Below, in pieces: positions 45,983 through 53,933 of a stretch of DNA of 64,000 nt. A program made the position numbers and the translations under genes. How positions within the stretch are numbered: position 1 is the stretch's first letter; every line of letters starts with the position of its first letter. The notes below the pieces were generated by a model. It had not been told where the DNA came from and ran no database searches. It saw only the letters and a program-made list of their open reading frames with translations. The stretch comes from an uncultured Pseudomonadales bacterium (GTDB lineage Bacteria; Pseudomonadota; Gammaproteobacteria; Pseudomonadales; Cellvibrionaceae): NCBI GenBank assembly GCA_947489425.1, contig CANLDL010000003.1, forward strand, positions 124,001 through 188,000, read 5' to 3'.

Positions 45983-47152
45983 ATGAAATCACTTCTGGGT
46001 ATTTTAAACAACACACGTGTCAGAAGCATTGGCTATCAGATCATCACCTTTGCCTTAGTTATTTTATTTTTTGGTTTTATTATCAACAATGCCAGCAGCA
46101 ACTTAATCGAGCAAGGTATTGCCTCTGGCTTTGGTTTTTTAAATAGCACGACGGGATTTGATATTGCCTCAAGTCTAATTCACTATGACTCTTCTAGCAC
46201 CTATTTACAACTCTTTAAGGCCGCTTTACTCAACACATTAATCGTGTCTTTTATCTCGATTATATTTGCCACTATTATTGGTTTTTTTGTGGGCATTATA
46301 CGGCTCTCGAAACACCCTATTGCCTCGCGCATTGCCACAACCTATGTAGAAACTCTGCGCAATATACCGTTATTGCTACAAGTGTTTTTTTGGTACTTTG
46401 CAGTATTACAACCCCTACCTTCACCTCGTGCAAGCATCAATTTCTTTGATTTTATATTCTTGAATAACCGAGGCCTACATCTACCCAGCCCAGAACTATC
46501 AGGGCAAATTGGTCTATTTTTATTGCTGCTTGCTGGTGCCGCCTTACTGATTTTATATTGGTATCGACAAGCAAAAAAATACCGCATTAGCAAAGGCCAT
46601 AACCACAAAAAAACATGGTGGTATTGGCGATTAATGCCACTACTATGCGTTATTATAACTATTTATAGTACAACAAATATTGAGATTAGCTGGAGCTTAC
46701 CGGCACTAGCCGGATTTAACTTTGAGGGTGGCGGGGTTATTACGCCAGAGTTTTTTGCACTATTTATTGCGCTCTCAACTTACACCGGCGCCTATATCGC
46801 CGAGAATGTTCGCTCGGGAATCCAATCTATTGATAAAGGTCAAATAGAGGCAGCACGCGCCATTGGTTTGTCGCCCTTCAATATTATGCGCTTTATTATT
46901 ATCCCCAATGCTATGCGCGTTATTATCCCACCATTAACTAACCAGTATTTAACCTTAACTAAAAATTCATCGCTAGCTGCTGCCATTGCTTACCCCGACA
47001 TTGTTTTAGTTTTTGCAGGAACAGCGCTTAACCAAACAGGGCAAGCCGTAGAGATTTTATTCATGGTGATGATGGTTTATTTATTCATTAGCCTTGTGAT
47101 TGCATTGCTGATGAATATTTACAACAAACGCTTTTTGTTAGTAGAAAGGTAG
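45983..47152 (+). CDS. aapQ: Amino-acid ABC transporter permease AapQ
   Basis: A 389-aa HisM-class permease with the long insertion typical of AapQ/BztB. Motifs: YLQLFKAALLNTLIVSFISIIFATIIGFFVGIIRLS, YVETLRNIPLLLQVFFWYFAVL, and the EAA loop IDKGQIEAARAIGLSPFNIMRFIIIPNAMRVIIPPLTNQYLTLTKNSSLAAAIAYPDIV. Partner of the adjacent AapM. Confidence 0.93.
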   Translation: MKSLLGILNNTRVRSIGYQIITFALVILFFGFIINNASSNLIEQGIASGFGFLNSTTGFDIASSLIHYDSSSTYLQLFKAALLNTLIVSFISIIFATIIGFFVGIIRLSKHPIASRIATTYVETLRNIPLLLQVFFWYFAVLQPLPSPRASINFFDFIFLNNRGLHLPSPELSGQIGLFLLLLAGAALLILYWYRQAKKYRISKGHNHKKTWWYWRLMPLLCVIITIYSTTNIEISWSLPALAGFNFEGGGVITPEFFALFIALSTYTGAYIAENVRSGIQSIDKGQIEAARAIGLSPFNIMRFIIIPNAMRVIIPPLTNQYLTLTKNSSLAAAIAYPDIVLVFAGTALNQTGQAVEILFMVMMVYLFISLVIALLMNIYNKRFLLVER

Positions 47153-47157
47153 ACACA

Positions 47158-48228
47158 ATGAAGACACCTTTTATACATAATAAAAACCGCTACCAACAAC
47201 TTTACAAAGCATTGTTTGGCAGCACAATAAATACTGTATTGACCATCATATCGCTCTATTTTTTATATTTGACCATACCACCTATTATTAATTGGACAAT
47301 TATCGAGGCAAACTGGCTGGGTAGTAACGCGAGCGACTGCACAAATGATGGCGCTTGCTGGGTGTATATTTCTGTATGGTGGCAACAACTTCTGTTTGGA
47401 CAATACCCAAGCGAGCAGATATGGCGGCTAGTGCTATGCAGTGGCTTATTTATCGTTCTACTTATCGCGCTTATTTTTCATAAACATCTGTGCACACCCT
47501 TACAAAAGCGTCTGTTACTTATAAGTACGCTGTTTTACCCTGTGATTGCTTTTGCATTAATGTACGGTGGTTTTTTGGGGCTACCCATCGTAGAGACACG
47601 CTTCTGGGGTGGCTTATTTTTAACACTCGTGATTGCTGTAGTAGGCATTGTCACTTCTTTCCCCTTGGGCTTGTTACTTGCACTGGGTCGACAGTCCACC
47701 TTAAAAATTATTCGACTATTTTGTATTGGTTTTATCGAACTTTGGCGTGGTGTACCACTTATTACCGTACTGTTTATGGCCTCGGTAATGTTTCCACTAT
47801 TTATGCCTCAAGGGGTTAATGTCGACTCACTGTTACGCGTACTAGTGGGTGTTAGTTTATTTGCCGCAGCCTATATGGCCGAAATTATTCGTGGGGGTTT
47901 ACAAGCTATACCCAAAGGGCAATACGAGGCCGCAAAGGCAACGGGGCTTAGCTATTGGCAATCGATGTTTATTATCATTTTACCGCAGGCGATCACTCTA
48001 GTAATACCTGGAATTGTTAGTGCTTTTATAAGCTTAATCAAAGAGACAACGCTAGTGTATATTATTGGTATGTTCGACTTTTTAGGTATTGTGCAATTTA
48101 CCGCGAGCAACTCGGAGTGGATACGATACACTAAAGAAGGTTATATTTTTGTAGGCCTTATATTTTGGGTGATCTGTTATTCGCTATCGCGCTATAGCCG
48201 CACGCTCGAGAAAAAACCTTCACACTAA
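47158..48228 (+). CDS. aapM: Amino-acid ABC transporter permease AapM
   Basis: A 356-aa permease: WGGLFLTLVIAVVGIVTSFPLGLLLALGRQS, CIGFIELWRGVPLITVLFMASVMFPLF, and the EAA loop IPKGQYEAAKATGLSYWQSMFIIILPQAITLVIPGIVSAFISLIKETTLVYIIGMFDFLGI. Starts five bases after the aapQ stop with AAAGG upstream. In known aapJQMP and bztABCD operons the ATPase gene follows; here a mazG gene follows instead. Confidence 0.93.
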   Translation: MKTPFIHNKNRYQQLYKALFGSTINTVLTIISLYFLYLTIPPIINWTIIEANWLGSNASDCTNDGACWVYISVWWQQLLFGQYPSEQIWRLVLCSGLFIVLLIALIFHKHLCTPLQKRLLLISTLFYPVIAFALMYGGFLGLPIVETRFWGGLFLTLVIAVVGIVTSFPLGLLLALGRQSTLKIIRLFCIGFIELWRGVPLITVLFMASVMFPLFMPQGVNVDSLLRVLVGVSLFAAAYMAEIIRGGLQAIPKGQYEAAKATGLSYWQSMFIIILPQAITLVIPGIVSAFISLIKETTLVYIIGMFDFLGIVQFTASNSEWIRYTKEGYIFVGLIFWVICYSLSRYSRTLEKKPSH

Positions 48229-48273
48229 CCTAAGTAAATGAAGCCAAAAACTATATTGATACGGTAATACACC

Positions 48274-48609
48274 ATGAGTGAATTTGAGCAGCTACGACAA
48301 AAACTAACAGAATTTGGCCGAGAGCGCGACTGGCAGCAGTTTCATTCACCTAAAAATCTTAGCATGGCACTCAGCGTAGAAGTCGCCGAACTGGTCGAGC
48401 ACTTTCAATGGCTCAACGAGGCAGACTCTTACCAACATGAGAGCGAAAAGCACCAAGCCATTGCTGAAGAAATTGCCGATATACAAATGTATTTAGTATT
48501 GTTAGCAGACAAGCTTGGGGTAGATATTAAAAAAACTGTCGAGAAAAAAATAGAGAAGAATAAACTACGCTTCCCTATTGACAAGGTTAAAGGAAAAGCA
48601 CAAAAATAA
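48274..48609 (+). CDS. MazG-like nucleotide pyrophosphohydrolase
   Basis: A 111-aa MazG-superfamily protein of the short dCTPase/RS21-C6 type: FGRERDWQQFHSPKNLSMALSVEVAELVEHFQWLN, then EEIADIQMYLVLLADKLGVD, with the E-x3-E...E-x2-D metal motif complete. It hydrolyses non-canonical or excess dNTPs to dNMPs. The last 16 or so codons (NKLRFPIDKVKGKAQK) reappear as a diverged fragment at about 49660-49720, on the far side of the next gene. Confidence 0.9.
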   Translation: MSEFEQLRQKLTEFGRERDWQQFHSPKNLSMALSVEVAELVEHFQWLNEADSYQHESEKHQAIAEEIADIQMYLVLLADKLGVDIKKTVEKKIEKNKLRFPIDKVKGKAQK

Positions 48610-48666
48610 AAAACACTACATAACTTTAACTTTTAATAATTTCGTTTTAACTAAGGACATTACAAG

Positions 48667-49578
48667 ATGAAAAAGGCATTAGCCACTCTAGAATATATAC
48701 TCACTAAAAACACGCCGGTAAAAGGGCTGGTTCAATTTATGGCAGTCTTATTTATATTCAGTCTAAGTAATATAAGCCACGCCAAAGACCCACGTAACGT
48801 TGTGATCATACAACCATTCCCATACACAAAAGATGCATCTATCCCTCAAAATGTAAAGCTTGAATTAAATTTGGATAAAGACATTCCTGAATATATGTCT
48901 ACCTATTTTAAAAAGAAAAGAAGCTTTAAAGATGTATCTATAGCAAATAATATCAATGAGAAAGTGGCAGATCTTTATATCGAAGGAGAGATAATTCAGG
49001 TCGATACAGGAAATGCCGGTTCTCGATATGTCGGTGGTTTTACATCAGCGGGAAAATCTCGCATAGTACTTAACATAAAAATATACGATGAGAATAAAAA
49101 GCTGTTAACCCGCGGCAATGTAACTCAAAGGGGTAGCAGTGGTTTTGGCAGCATTTCCAAAACTTTTTCTAATAGAGCAAATATAACCTCTGCTGCAAAA
49201 GTGATAGGAAAACACGTCAACAAACTTATTATAACCGGCAATACATCTGAACCAGAAGACATTATTAAAGCGATTGATTCCTACAAATCAGACCCTCTAC
49301 GTGCTGCCACCAAGTCTGCTTACTCTGATGCACTTTTTCATGAAGAAAACGTGACTGACGCAATGGCTAGTGCACTTAAAAAAATGTTAGATTCGTCTGA
49401 AAAGATTAAAGACAAGGTACTTTTAGACGGTTTAGCTTGGTGTGCCATTAATCTAGGAGCATCTGAAAACAATAAATATAAACCCATTCTTGAAGCAGTA
49501 GTTGCTAGTAACGCACATCGTAAAGTAAAAAAGCATGCAAAAAAATCATTAGCTCTACTGGTTAAATTAGAATCTTAG
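48667..49578 (+). CDS. DUF4410-like exported protein
   Basis: A 303-aa protein with an N-terminal hydrophobic export signal after a 20-residue polar lead (LVQFMAVLFIFSLSNISHA). Residues about 40-185 look like DUF4410 (VVIIQPFPYT; DLYIEGEIIQVDTGNAGSRYVGGFTSAGKSRIVLNIKIYDENKKLL). The C-terminal third is helical, repeat-like, Lys-rich (about 205-300). Function is unknown; DUF4410 proteins are often envelope lipoproteins, though no lipobox is visible here. It lies between mazG and a decayed copy of the mazG tail, which suggests it arrived by insertion or duplication. Confidence 0.65.
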   Translation: MKKALATLEYILTKNTPVKGLVQFMAVLFIFSLSNISHAKDPRNVVIIQPFPYTKDASIPQNVKLELNLDKDIPEYMSTYFKKKRSFKDVSIANNINEKVADLYIEGEIIQVDTGNAGSRYVGGFTSAGKSRIVLNIKIYDENKKLLTRGNVTQRGSSGFGSISKTFSNRANITSAAKVIGKHVNKLIITGNTSEPEDIIKAIDSYKSDPLRAATKSAYSDALFHEENVTDAMASALKKMLDSSEKIKDKVLLDGLAWCAINLGASENNKYKPILEAVVASNAHRKVKKHAKKSLALLVKLES

Positions 49579-49647
49579 GATCACAGTATACAAAACATAC
49601 AAGGCTACTTTTAATTTTATTAGACTACTCACTCTATATTGCTATAG

Positions 49648-49732
49648 AAGAAAAACCTGAGAAGAGAGAAAAAACTGCGCTTTCCTATCGATAAGATCAA
49701 AAGGAAACCGCAGTTCTCGCTGAAATAGATAG
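49648..49732 (+). pseudogene. Decayed duplicate of the mazG 3' end
   Basis: The frame through 49669-49716 reads KKLRFPIDKIKRKPQ, clearly related to the mazG C terminus NKLRFPIDKVKGKAQ encoded at 48562-48606. A stop at 49645 cuts the frame upstream, and no ATG or ribosome site exists. Nucleotide similarity is partial, so the copy is old or came from a diverged mazG. It lies just before the CRISPR remnant. Confidence 0.7.
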
Positions 49733-49752
49733 ACTTAAAACAGAAATAATGT

Positions 49753-49949
49753 CTTACAAGCTGCTTATGTGCAGCAACAAGGCAATATATCAAGCTTGCA
49801 TCCCTGTAGTTGTAAGCTGCCTATGCGGCAGTTAACGTGATGATATCTGTTGCTTTGTTTATTCTAAGCTGCCTGTACGGCGGTAAAACAACTACGTCAA
49901 AAATCAGCAAAACAATTTTACTCGATAAGCATCTTGTATAGTAGTAAAA
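49753..49949 (-). CRISPR. Degenerate type I-F CRISPR array, four diverged repeats
   Basis: On the minus strand, same direction as the cas genes, repeat-like units lie at 49922-49949, 49861-49888, 49809-49836 and 49753-49780. The best (49809-49836) reads GTTAACTGCCGCATAGGCAG and then CTTACAAC, close to the I-F consensus with the CTGCC/GGCAG hairpin Cas6f needs. The 49861 copy keeps the hairpin with one mismatch. The two outer copies are strongly mutated. Intervals between repeats are 33, 24 and 28 bp instead of a constant 32. No two repeats are identical. The leader would lie between 49950 and cas6f at 50079. Confidence 0.75.
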
Positions 49950-50078
49950 CTCATCACCGACTATTGTATTAGTTCACACTTTTTGAACTTTCTGTATTCA
50001 AATAACTAATTTGCTAAAGGCGTAAAATTTTTTGTTTGCTAAAATCCCAAAGCCTAAAAAATATCGATAACGCTTTTA

Positions 50079-50630
50079 TTAAAACCAAGGCACTGTAGCT
50101 GTTTTAGATAAACCATAAGCATTGTATAAACCGGCCACTGGAGTCGTTGTTAAATTGCCATGTCGAATAAAAATTTTGTAGATGTTTTTGTTCGACAGGC
50201 TGGTCAGTTGCGCAAAAGGCAATTCCAACATAAAGTCTTCGTCGTCTTTAATAAGGTTTTTTGCCTCTTCGGGCGTTAGCCAACCTTTTTTAACCGAGCG
50301 CTTGCGTTTGTTTTCTGGGCTTTTGCAACTCATACGGGCGACGGTTCGGTATTCCACCGTGGCTGGTATTGCTTGCACTGCGCTCACAGAAGTATAGTCA
50401 CGCAACCCTTTTAACCAATTACTAGACATAACCGCTTTCAGTTGCTCTTGGCTGCCATGTAGGCGCAATATTTCACCTAATGTTTTTTTATGCAAAGGGA
50501 AACTCACCCCCACACTACCCTCTGCCACCTGCCCTAGCACTCGATGACATTTAGCATAAAGCGCATTCATTAGTACTGTGGCTTTAAATTCAGGGTCAGG
50601 CAACACCGTAATATCGATATAGTGGTCCAT
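50079..50630 (-). CDS. cas6f: CRISPR endoribonuclease Cas6f (Csy4)
   Basis: A 183-aa Cas6f aligning along its length with Csy4 as known from Pseudomonas: N-terminal MDHYIDITVLPDPEF, catalytic His29 (AKCHRVLG), Ser144 at the position of the catalytic Ser148, Tyr151 in place of Phe155, an Arg/Lys-rich helix at about 108-116 (KRKRSVKKG) for the repeat hairpin, the KIFIRHG strand, and the terminal AYGLSKTATVPWF. It cleaves the repeat RNA below the stem-loop and stays bound as part of the Csy complex. It appears fully functional. It is the last gene of the operon, 12 bp after csy3. Confidence 0.96.
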   Translation of the reverse strand: MDHYIDITVLPDPEFKATVLMNALYAKCHRVLGQVAEGSVGVSFPLHKKTLGEILRLHGSQEQLKAVMSSNWLKGLRDYTSVSAVQAIPATVEYRTVARMSCKSPENKRKRSVKKGWLTPEEAKNLIKDDEDFMLELPFAQLTSLSNKNIYKIFIRHGNLTTTPVAGLYNAYGLSKTATVPWF

Positions 50631-50641
50631 AATTATTCCTT

Positions 50642-51667
50642 TTATTTATCACTCTCACCAAAGACTCCACCTCTCACCAAGGTTGCCATCACATAGTGTT
50701 CATCTTCTATCCGATCTAGCTTTTCTCCACGCGCCCAACGATCAAAAAAGGTGTAAAAATCTTGTTTATCTTTAGGTGTTCTAAAAGCTTTACCTAAATT
50801 AGTCACAGCACCATAAGGCTCTACGGCAATAGGGCCAACACTTGTTTGTGAGTCATCATAGCCGGCATACCATGTATCAATGGTACGCAATGCATTGCCT
50901 ACTTTTTGCGAATGCATCGCCGCAGTATCGCCGACTTTGTACAGTATTTTACTTTTACCCCCTTTGCCTTTATCCAGCACCAGCTCTTCACTTGGATAAA
51001 CCTCTTGTGCAGCACCCACTTTTGCAAAACAATGTATGTCAAGTAACAAGTAGTCGTCATCACTCGACAATGCTATTGCAATCAGTGCAGCCAAGTCTGT
51101 AATTTTTTTGTCACTAACATCGAAGTTGCGAGTAGTAATTGCTGTGGCATTAAAGGTGAAATCTTTATTAACCGTTTTATTTTTAGCATTCACTATGACA
51201 TCAATACTTTCTACACCCACTCTGTTACGCCACAAAAAACGGGCATTAGCAATATTAATAGCATAACGGCGAGCAAGCTCGCTAAAACCTTCGCAATCAA
51301 TATAGCCTTGTGCCGCTTGACGATAACTCTGCTGAAATAATGGATTATTACATGCCGACGGCTCTGTAATGCCACCTAATACTTTTAATGTGAAATGTAA
51401 TTTTAAAGTATCGTGTTCGGGCTTTAATGCACAAGCATCTACTTTTTGTAAGTTCGGTTTTTCTACTTCTGCATTTAGTTTCATTGGGTCATTTCTAACC
51501 GCTTTTTTTAAGCGATTAGAAATAGTACCTCGCACTGATTTTTCTTGTAATTCTAATGGAGCAGTTTCACTTCGATCATCCCAACGGGTGCCATACATAT
51601 AAGCATCACTGGAAATTAACTTTTTTTCAAAAGCCAATACAGATGCTACATTTTCTTTTTTAGCCAT
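50642..51667 (-). CDS. csy3: Type I-F Cascade backbone Csy3 (Cas7f)
   Basis: A 341-aa Csy3: VASVLAFEKKLISSDAYMYGTRW, EKSVRGTISNRLKKAVRNDPMKLN, VDACALKPEHDTLKLHFTLKVLGGITEPSACNN, ARRYAINIANARFLWRNRVG, LVLDKGKGGKSKILY, MHSQKVGNALRTIDTWYAGY, IAVEPYGAVTNLGKAFR, VRGGVFGESDK at the end. Six copies form the crRNA-binding backbone in the known complex. Length is normal and the frame is complete. It lies between csy2 (23-bp gap) and cas6f. Confidence 0.96.
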   Translation of the reverse strand: MAKKENVASVLAFEKKLISSDAYMYGTRWDDRSETAPLELQEKSVRGTISNRLKKAVRNDPMKLNAEVEKPNLQKVDACALKPEHDTLKLHFTLKVLGGITEPSACNNPLFQQSYRQAAQGYIDCEGFSELARRYAINIANARFLWRNRVGVESIDVIVNAKNKTVNKDFTFNATAITTRNFDVSDKKITDLAALIAIALSSDDDYLLLDIHCFAKVGAAQEVYPSEELVLDKGKGGKSKILYKVGDTAAMHSQKVGNALRTIDTWYAGYDDSQTSVGPIAVEPYGAVTNLGKAFRTPKDKQDFYTFFDRWARGEKLDRIEDEHYVMATLVRGGVFGESDK

Positions 51668-51690
51668 AATCTCTTCCCTTTATAGACTAG

Positions 51691-52659
51691 TTAAGCAAAT
51701 TCGTCTTCGGTAATTTTATTAATGCGTTGATAGTTTGATAATTGAATACATTGATATAGCTGATTAGCTTTATCGTAGTGATAACACCACAACATATCGC
51801 TGACTGAGCTAAAGCGGTATGGCATTTTGAACTCACCCAAAGTAACAATACTCTCCGCAAAGCAGTGAGGCACTGTAGGGTCTCGCTGATTTTTAGCCTC
51901 GCCTAGTTCACTAATTGCCTGAAACCCTGTTGCAATAGGCACAAGCCAACCCGCAGGAACAAATGTTTCTTTGCGCTTATCGTATTTGGGTTTACGCTTA
52001 CTTTCCCATACGACATTACCATCATCCTCCTCTGTACAATAATGATGTATTGCCAAATAATCAATTAAAGCGCCTAGCGCATCCTGTCCTTGCTCCATAG
52101 CATCAACAAGTAAATCTCTTCTCTCGACTAGCACAAAGCCTGGCATTAGTTTTCTAATCAAGCATTTAAGTCTAGGGTCATCTGCATTGCCGTCCTCTAT
52201 CATAAAGAATTTAGGATTATCAAAATGCTGAATATCCCCACCCGCTATTTTTAGCTTTGCAGTAAGTAAATGAGCTACCTGCTCGATAAATGACTCTTGT
52301 TGTTGATAACTAACACCTTGCACCTCAATTAATATCGATACTTTCAGGTGGCAACGAGCTTCCTCAATAAATGGCGAGCGAGCCCCCATCTTATTTAAGG
52401 GATGAGCGGCACCAACAATAGAAGAGACATAGTCATTATCACCACGATAAGTTTGTAAATTCATATCATGGCTAACAACACCCGTCGCCGAAAAGACAAC
52501 ATCATTCCCTGCTTGATTAAGCCTGCGCTGTAAAGCATGAGTAACTCCTAACCATGCCGTCATTGCGGGAAACCCAATGGTAAATGGGCTCGATAACGCA
52601 TTGGCGTTATGAATCTTTATATTAGGCAGAACAAGTATATGCCGGTATTGACCGCTCAC
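51691..52659 (-). CDS. csy2: Type I-F Cascade subunit Csy2 (Cas5f)
   Basis: A 322-aa Csy2: ILVLPNIKIHNANALSSPFTIGFPAMTAWLGVTHALQRRL at the N terminus, HDMNLQTYRGDNDYV, LNKMGARSPFIEEARCHLKVSILIEV, LMPGFVLVERRDLL, and GWLVPIATGFQAISELGEAKNQRDPTVPHCFAESIVTLGEF. It caps the crRNA 5' handle with Csy1. Its ATG overlaps the csy1 stop (ATGA), so the two are translationally coupled. It is separate from the large subunit, unlike the cas8f-cas5f fusion of Tn7-associated I-F3. Confidence 0.95.
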   Translation of the reverse strand: MSGQYRHILVLPNIKIHNANALSSPFTIGFPAMTAWLGVTHALQRRLNQAGNDVVFSATGVVSHDMNLQTYRGDNDYVSSIVGAAHPLNKMGARSPFIEEARCHLKVSILIEVQGVSYQQQESFIEQVAHLLTAKLKIAGGDIQHFDNPKFFMIEDGNADDPRLKCLIRKLMPGFVLVERRDLLVDAMEQGQDALGALIDYLAIHHYCTEEDDGNVVWESKRKPKYDKRKETFVPAGWLVPIATGFQAISELGEAKNQRDPTVPHCFAESIVTLGEFKMPYRFSSVSDMLWCYHYDKANQLYQCIQLSNYQRINKITEDEFA

Positions 52660-53912
52660 CGCAGCGCCTCCTTAGCACTCTCCACTTGAGCGCTAATATA
52701 ATCATATTCTCTATCGTCAAATATAATGGCGCGTTTTTTTAATACTTTTTCATAGCCGGTAAAAATAAACTGCGACACTTGATCTGCTATCACATCCAGC
52801 CAAGCGTCTTCTTGTTCGCGCTGCTCTGCAAATTCGCTACATAACCAAATGCGCTGGGTTCGCTTAAGCTGGCTACTCTCAGGCTTAAACTGCGTATCCG
52901 CCACCGCTCTCACAGCCCACATAGTTGCAACTATTTTGTCGATGATTTCTCTAAAATGCTTGTCTCTCTCATCACGAATATCTTTATTGTGTTTACGATA
53001 CTGATATAGCTCGTGTAGAGAATAAAATATATTTTTGCATTGAAATGGAGTGATAGCCTGGCTAAAAAAATCAATATTTGGAAACTGTATCTCACGTTTT
53101 TTGAGCGATGGCGGCGCACACAACAAGAGATGAGCCCTACCACCATACTGATTATTTAACACACTAATATTTTGTGGCTTAGTGCCACCGTAACCAATAG
53201 TGGTTATATTATTGAGTTGTTTGTAGCTTTTTTCATGAAATACATTATCGTTTTTGCACTTTCTGATTTCTTTTACTTCATCAGAAAATCGTAAGTCATC
53301 AATACGCTTTCGCAATTCAAAAACAATACCTGATGCTGTTAGCAACGATAACTGGTGATAGTTTTCTTCTACAGGGAAATACACTTGTTTTATTTTAGAG
53401 CTAGTAGTATTTTCTGACTTCGACTCAATCATTGCCAAAAAACCATTTTTTAGTTCCTGGTAGGATGCGGATTTAATCCTCAGCAAATCCAGAGCGAGAT
53501 CGCTATCTCGTTGTATATGGGTAAGCAGGCTATTGCCGTCGTACATAATTAATGTGAGAAACTTATAAACATCTAATGTCGCTGCATTACCCAATGCATC
53601 GGCCTCTACGCACACATTGCCGCTGCGCAGATAACCATCATTAGCTTGCGCAGTATTGGCGATTACAGAAGAAGCAGAACCATTTTTGTTCTTTCGTGAA
53701 CTAGGATGGCTAAAGGTACAAGGGTGAGTAGAAATAGATATTTGTCCAGCCCGCTTAGCAGCACTAGGCAGCCAATTTTCGAGCAGAAATAGGCTTTCGC
53801 ATTCGGCTTTTTTTATTTTAGTAGCCGCGACATCCATAGATGTGTTTATATTTTTTTTAAGCCACACCTCTTTGCGCGCCTGGAAAAACGCATCAATTTC
53901 TGAACCTAACAT
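52656..53912 (-). CDS. csy1: Type I-F Cascade large subunit Csy1 (Cas8f)
   Basis: A 418-aa Csy1: LLENWLPSAAKRAGQISISTHPCTFSHPSSRKNKNGSAS, YLRSGNVCVEADALGNAATLDVYKFLTLIMYDGNSLLTHIQRDS, then IGYGGTKPQNISVLNNQYGGRAHLLLCAPPSL, the characteristic Csy1 block that contacts PAM DNA. The C-terminal helical bundle begins near WLCSEFAEQREQEDAWLDVIADQVSQFIF. Near normal length (P. aeruginosa 434 aa), no frameshift. In complete I-F loci cas2-3 lies immediately upstream; here only 21 bp separate csy1 from a cas1 fragment. Confidence 0.95.
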   Translation of the reverse strand: MLGSEIDAFFQARKEVWLKKNINTSMDVAATKIKKAECESLFLLENWLPSAAKRAGQISISTHPCTFSHPSSRKNKNGSASSVIANTAQANDGYLRSGNVCVEADALGNAATLDVYKFLTLIMYDGNSLLTHIQRDSDLALDLLRIKSASYQELKNGFLAMIESKSENTTSSKIKQVYFPVEENYHQLSLLTASGIVFELRKRIDDLRFSDEVKEIRKCKNDNVFHEKSYKQLNNITTIGYGGTKPQNISVLNNQYGGRAHLLLCAPPSLKKREIQFPNIDFFSQAITPFQCKNIFYSLHELYQYRKHNKDIRDERDKHFREIIDKIVATMWAVRAVADTQFKPESSQLKRTQRIWLCSEFAEQREQEDAWLDVIADQVSQFIFTGYEKVLKKRAIIFDDREYDYISAQVESAKEALR

Positions 53913-53933
53913 TTATCTTCCTATCATCATCTG

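Noticed and set aside
49781-49921. Matches of the three inter-repeat intervals to other parts of this window
   Set aside because: Reading by eye I found no convincing match; only a genome-wide computed search could settle this.
50055-50075. GntR-type operator near the cas6f stop (ATCGATAAC)
   Set aside because: Only part of the dyad is present and it lies at a gene 3' end, so it is probably a chance match.
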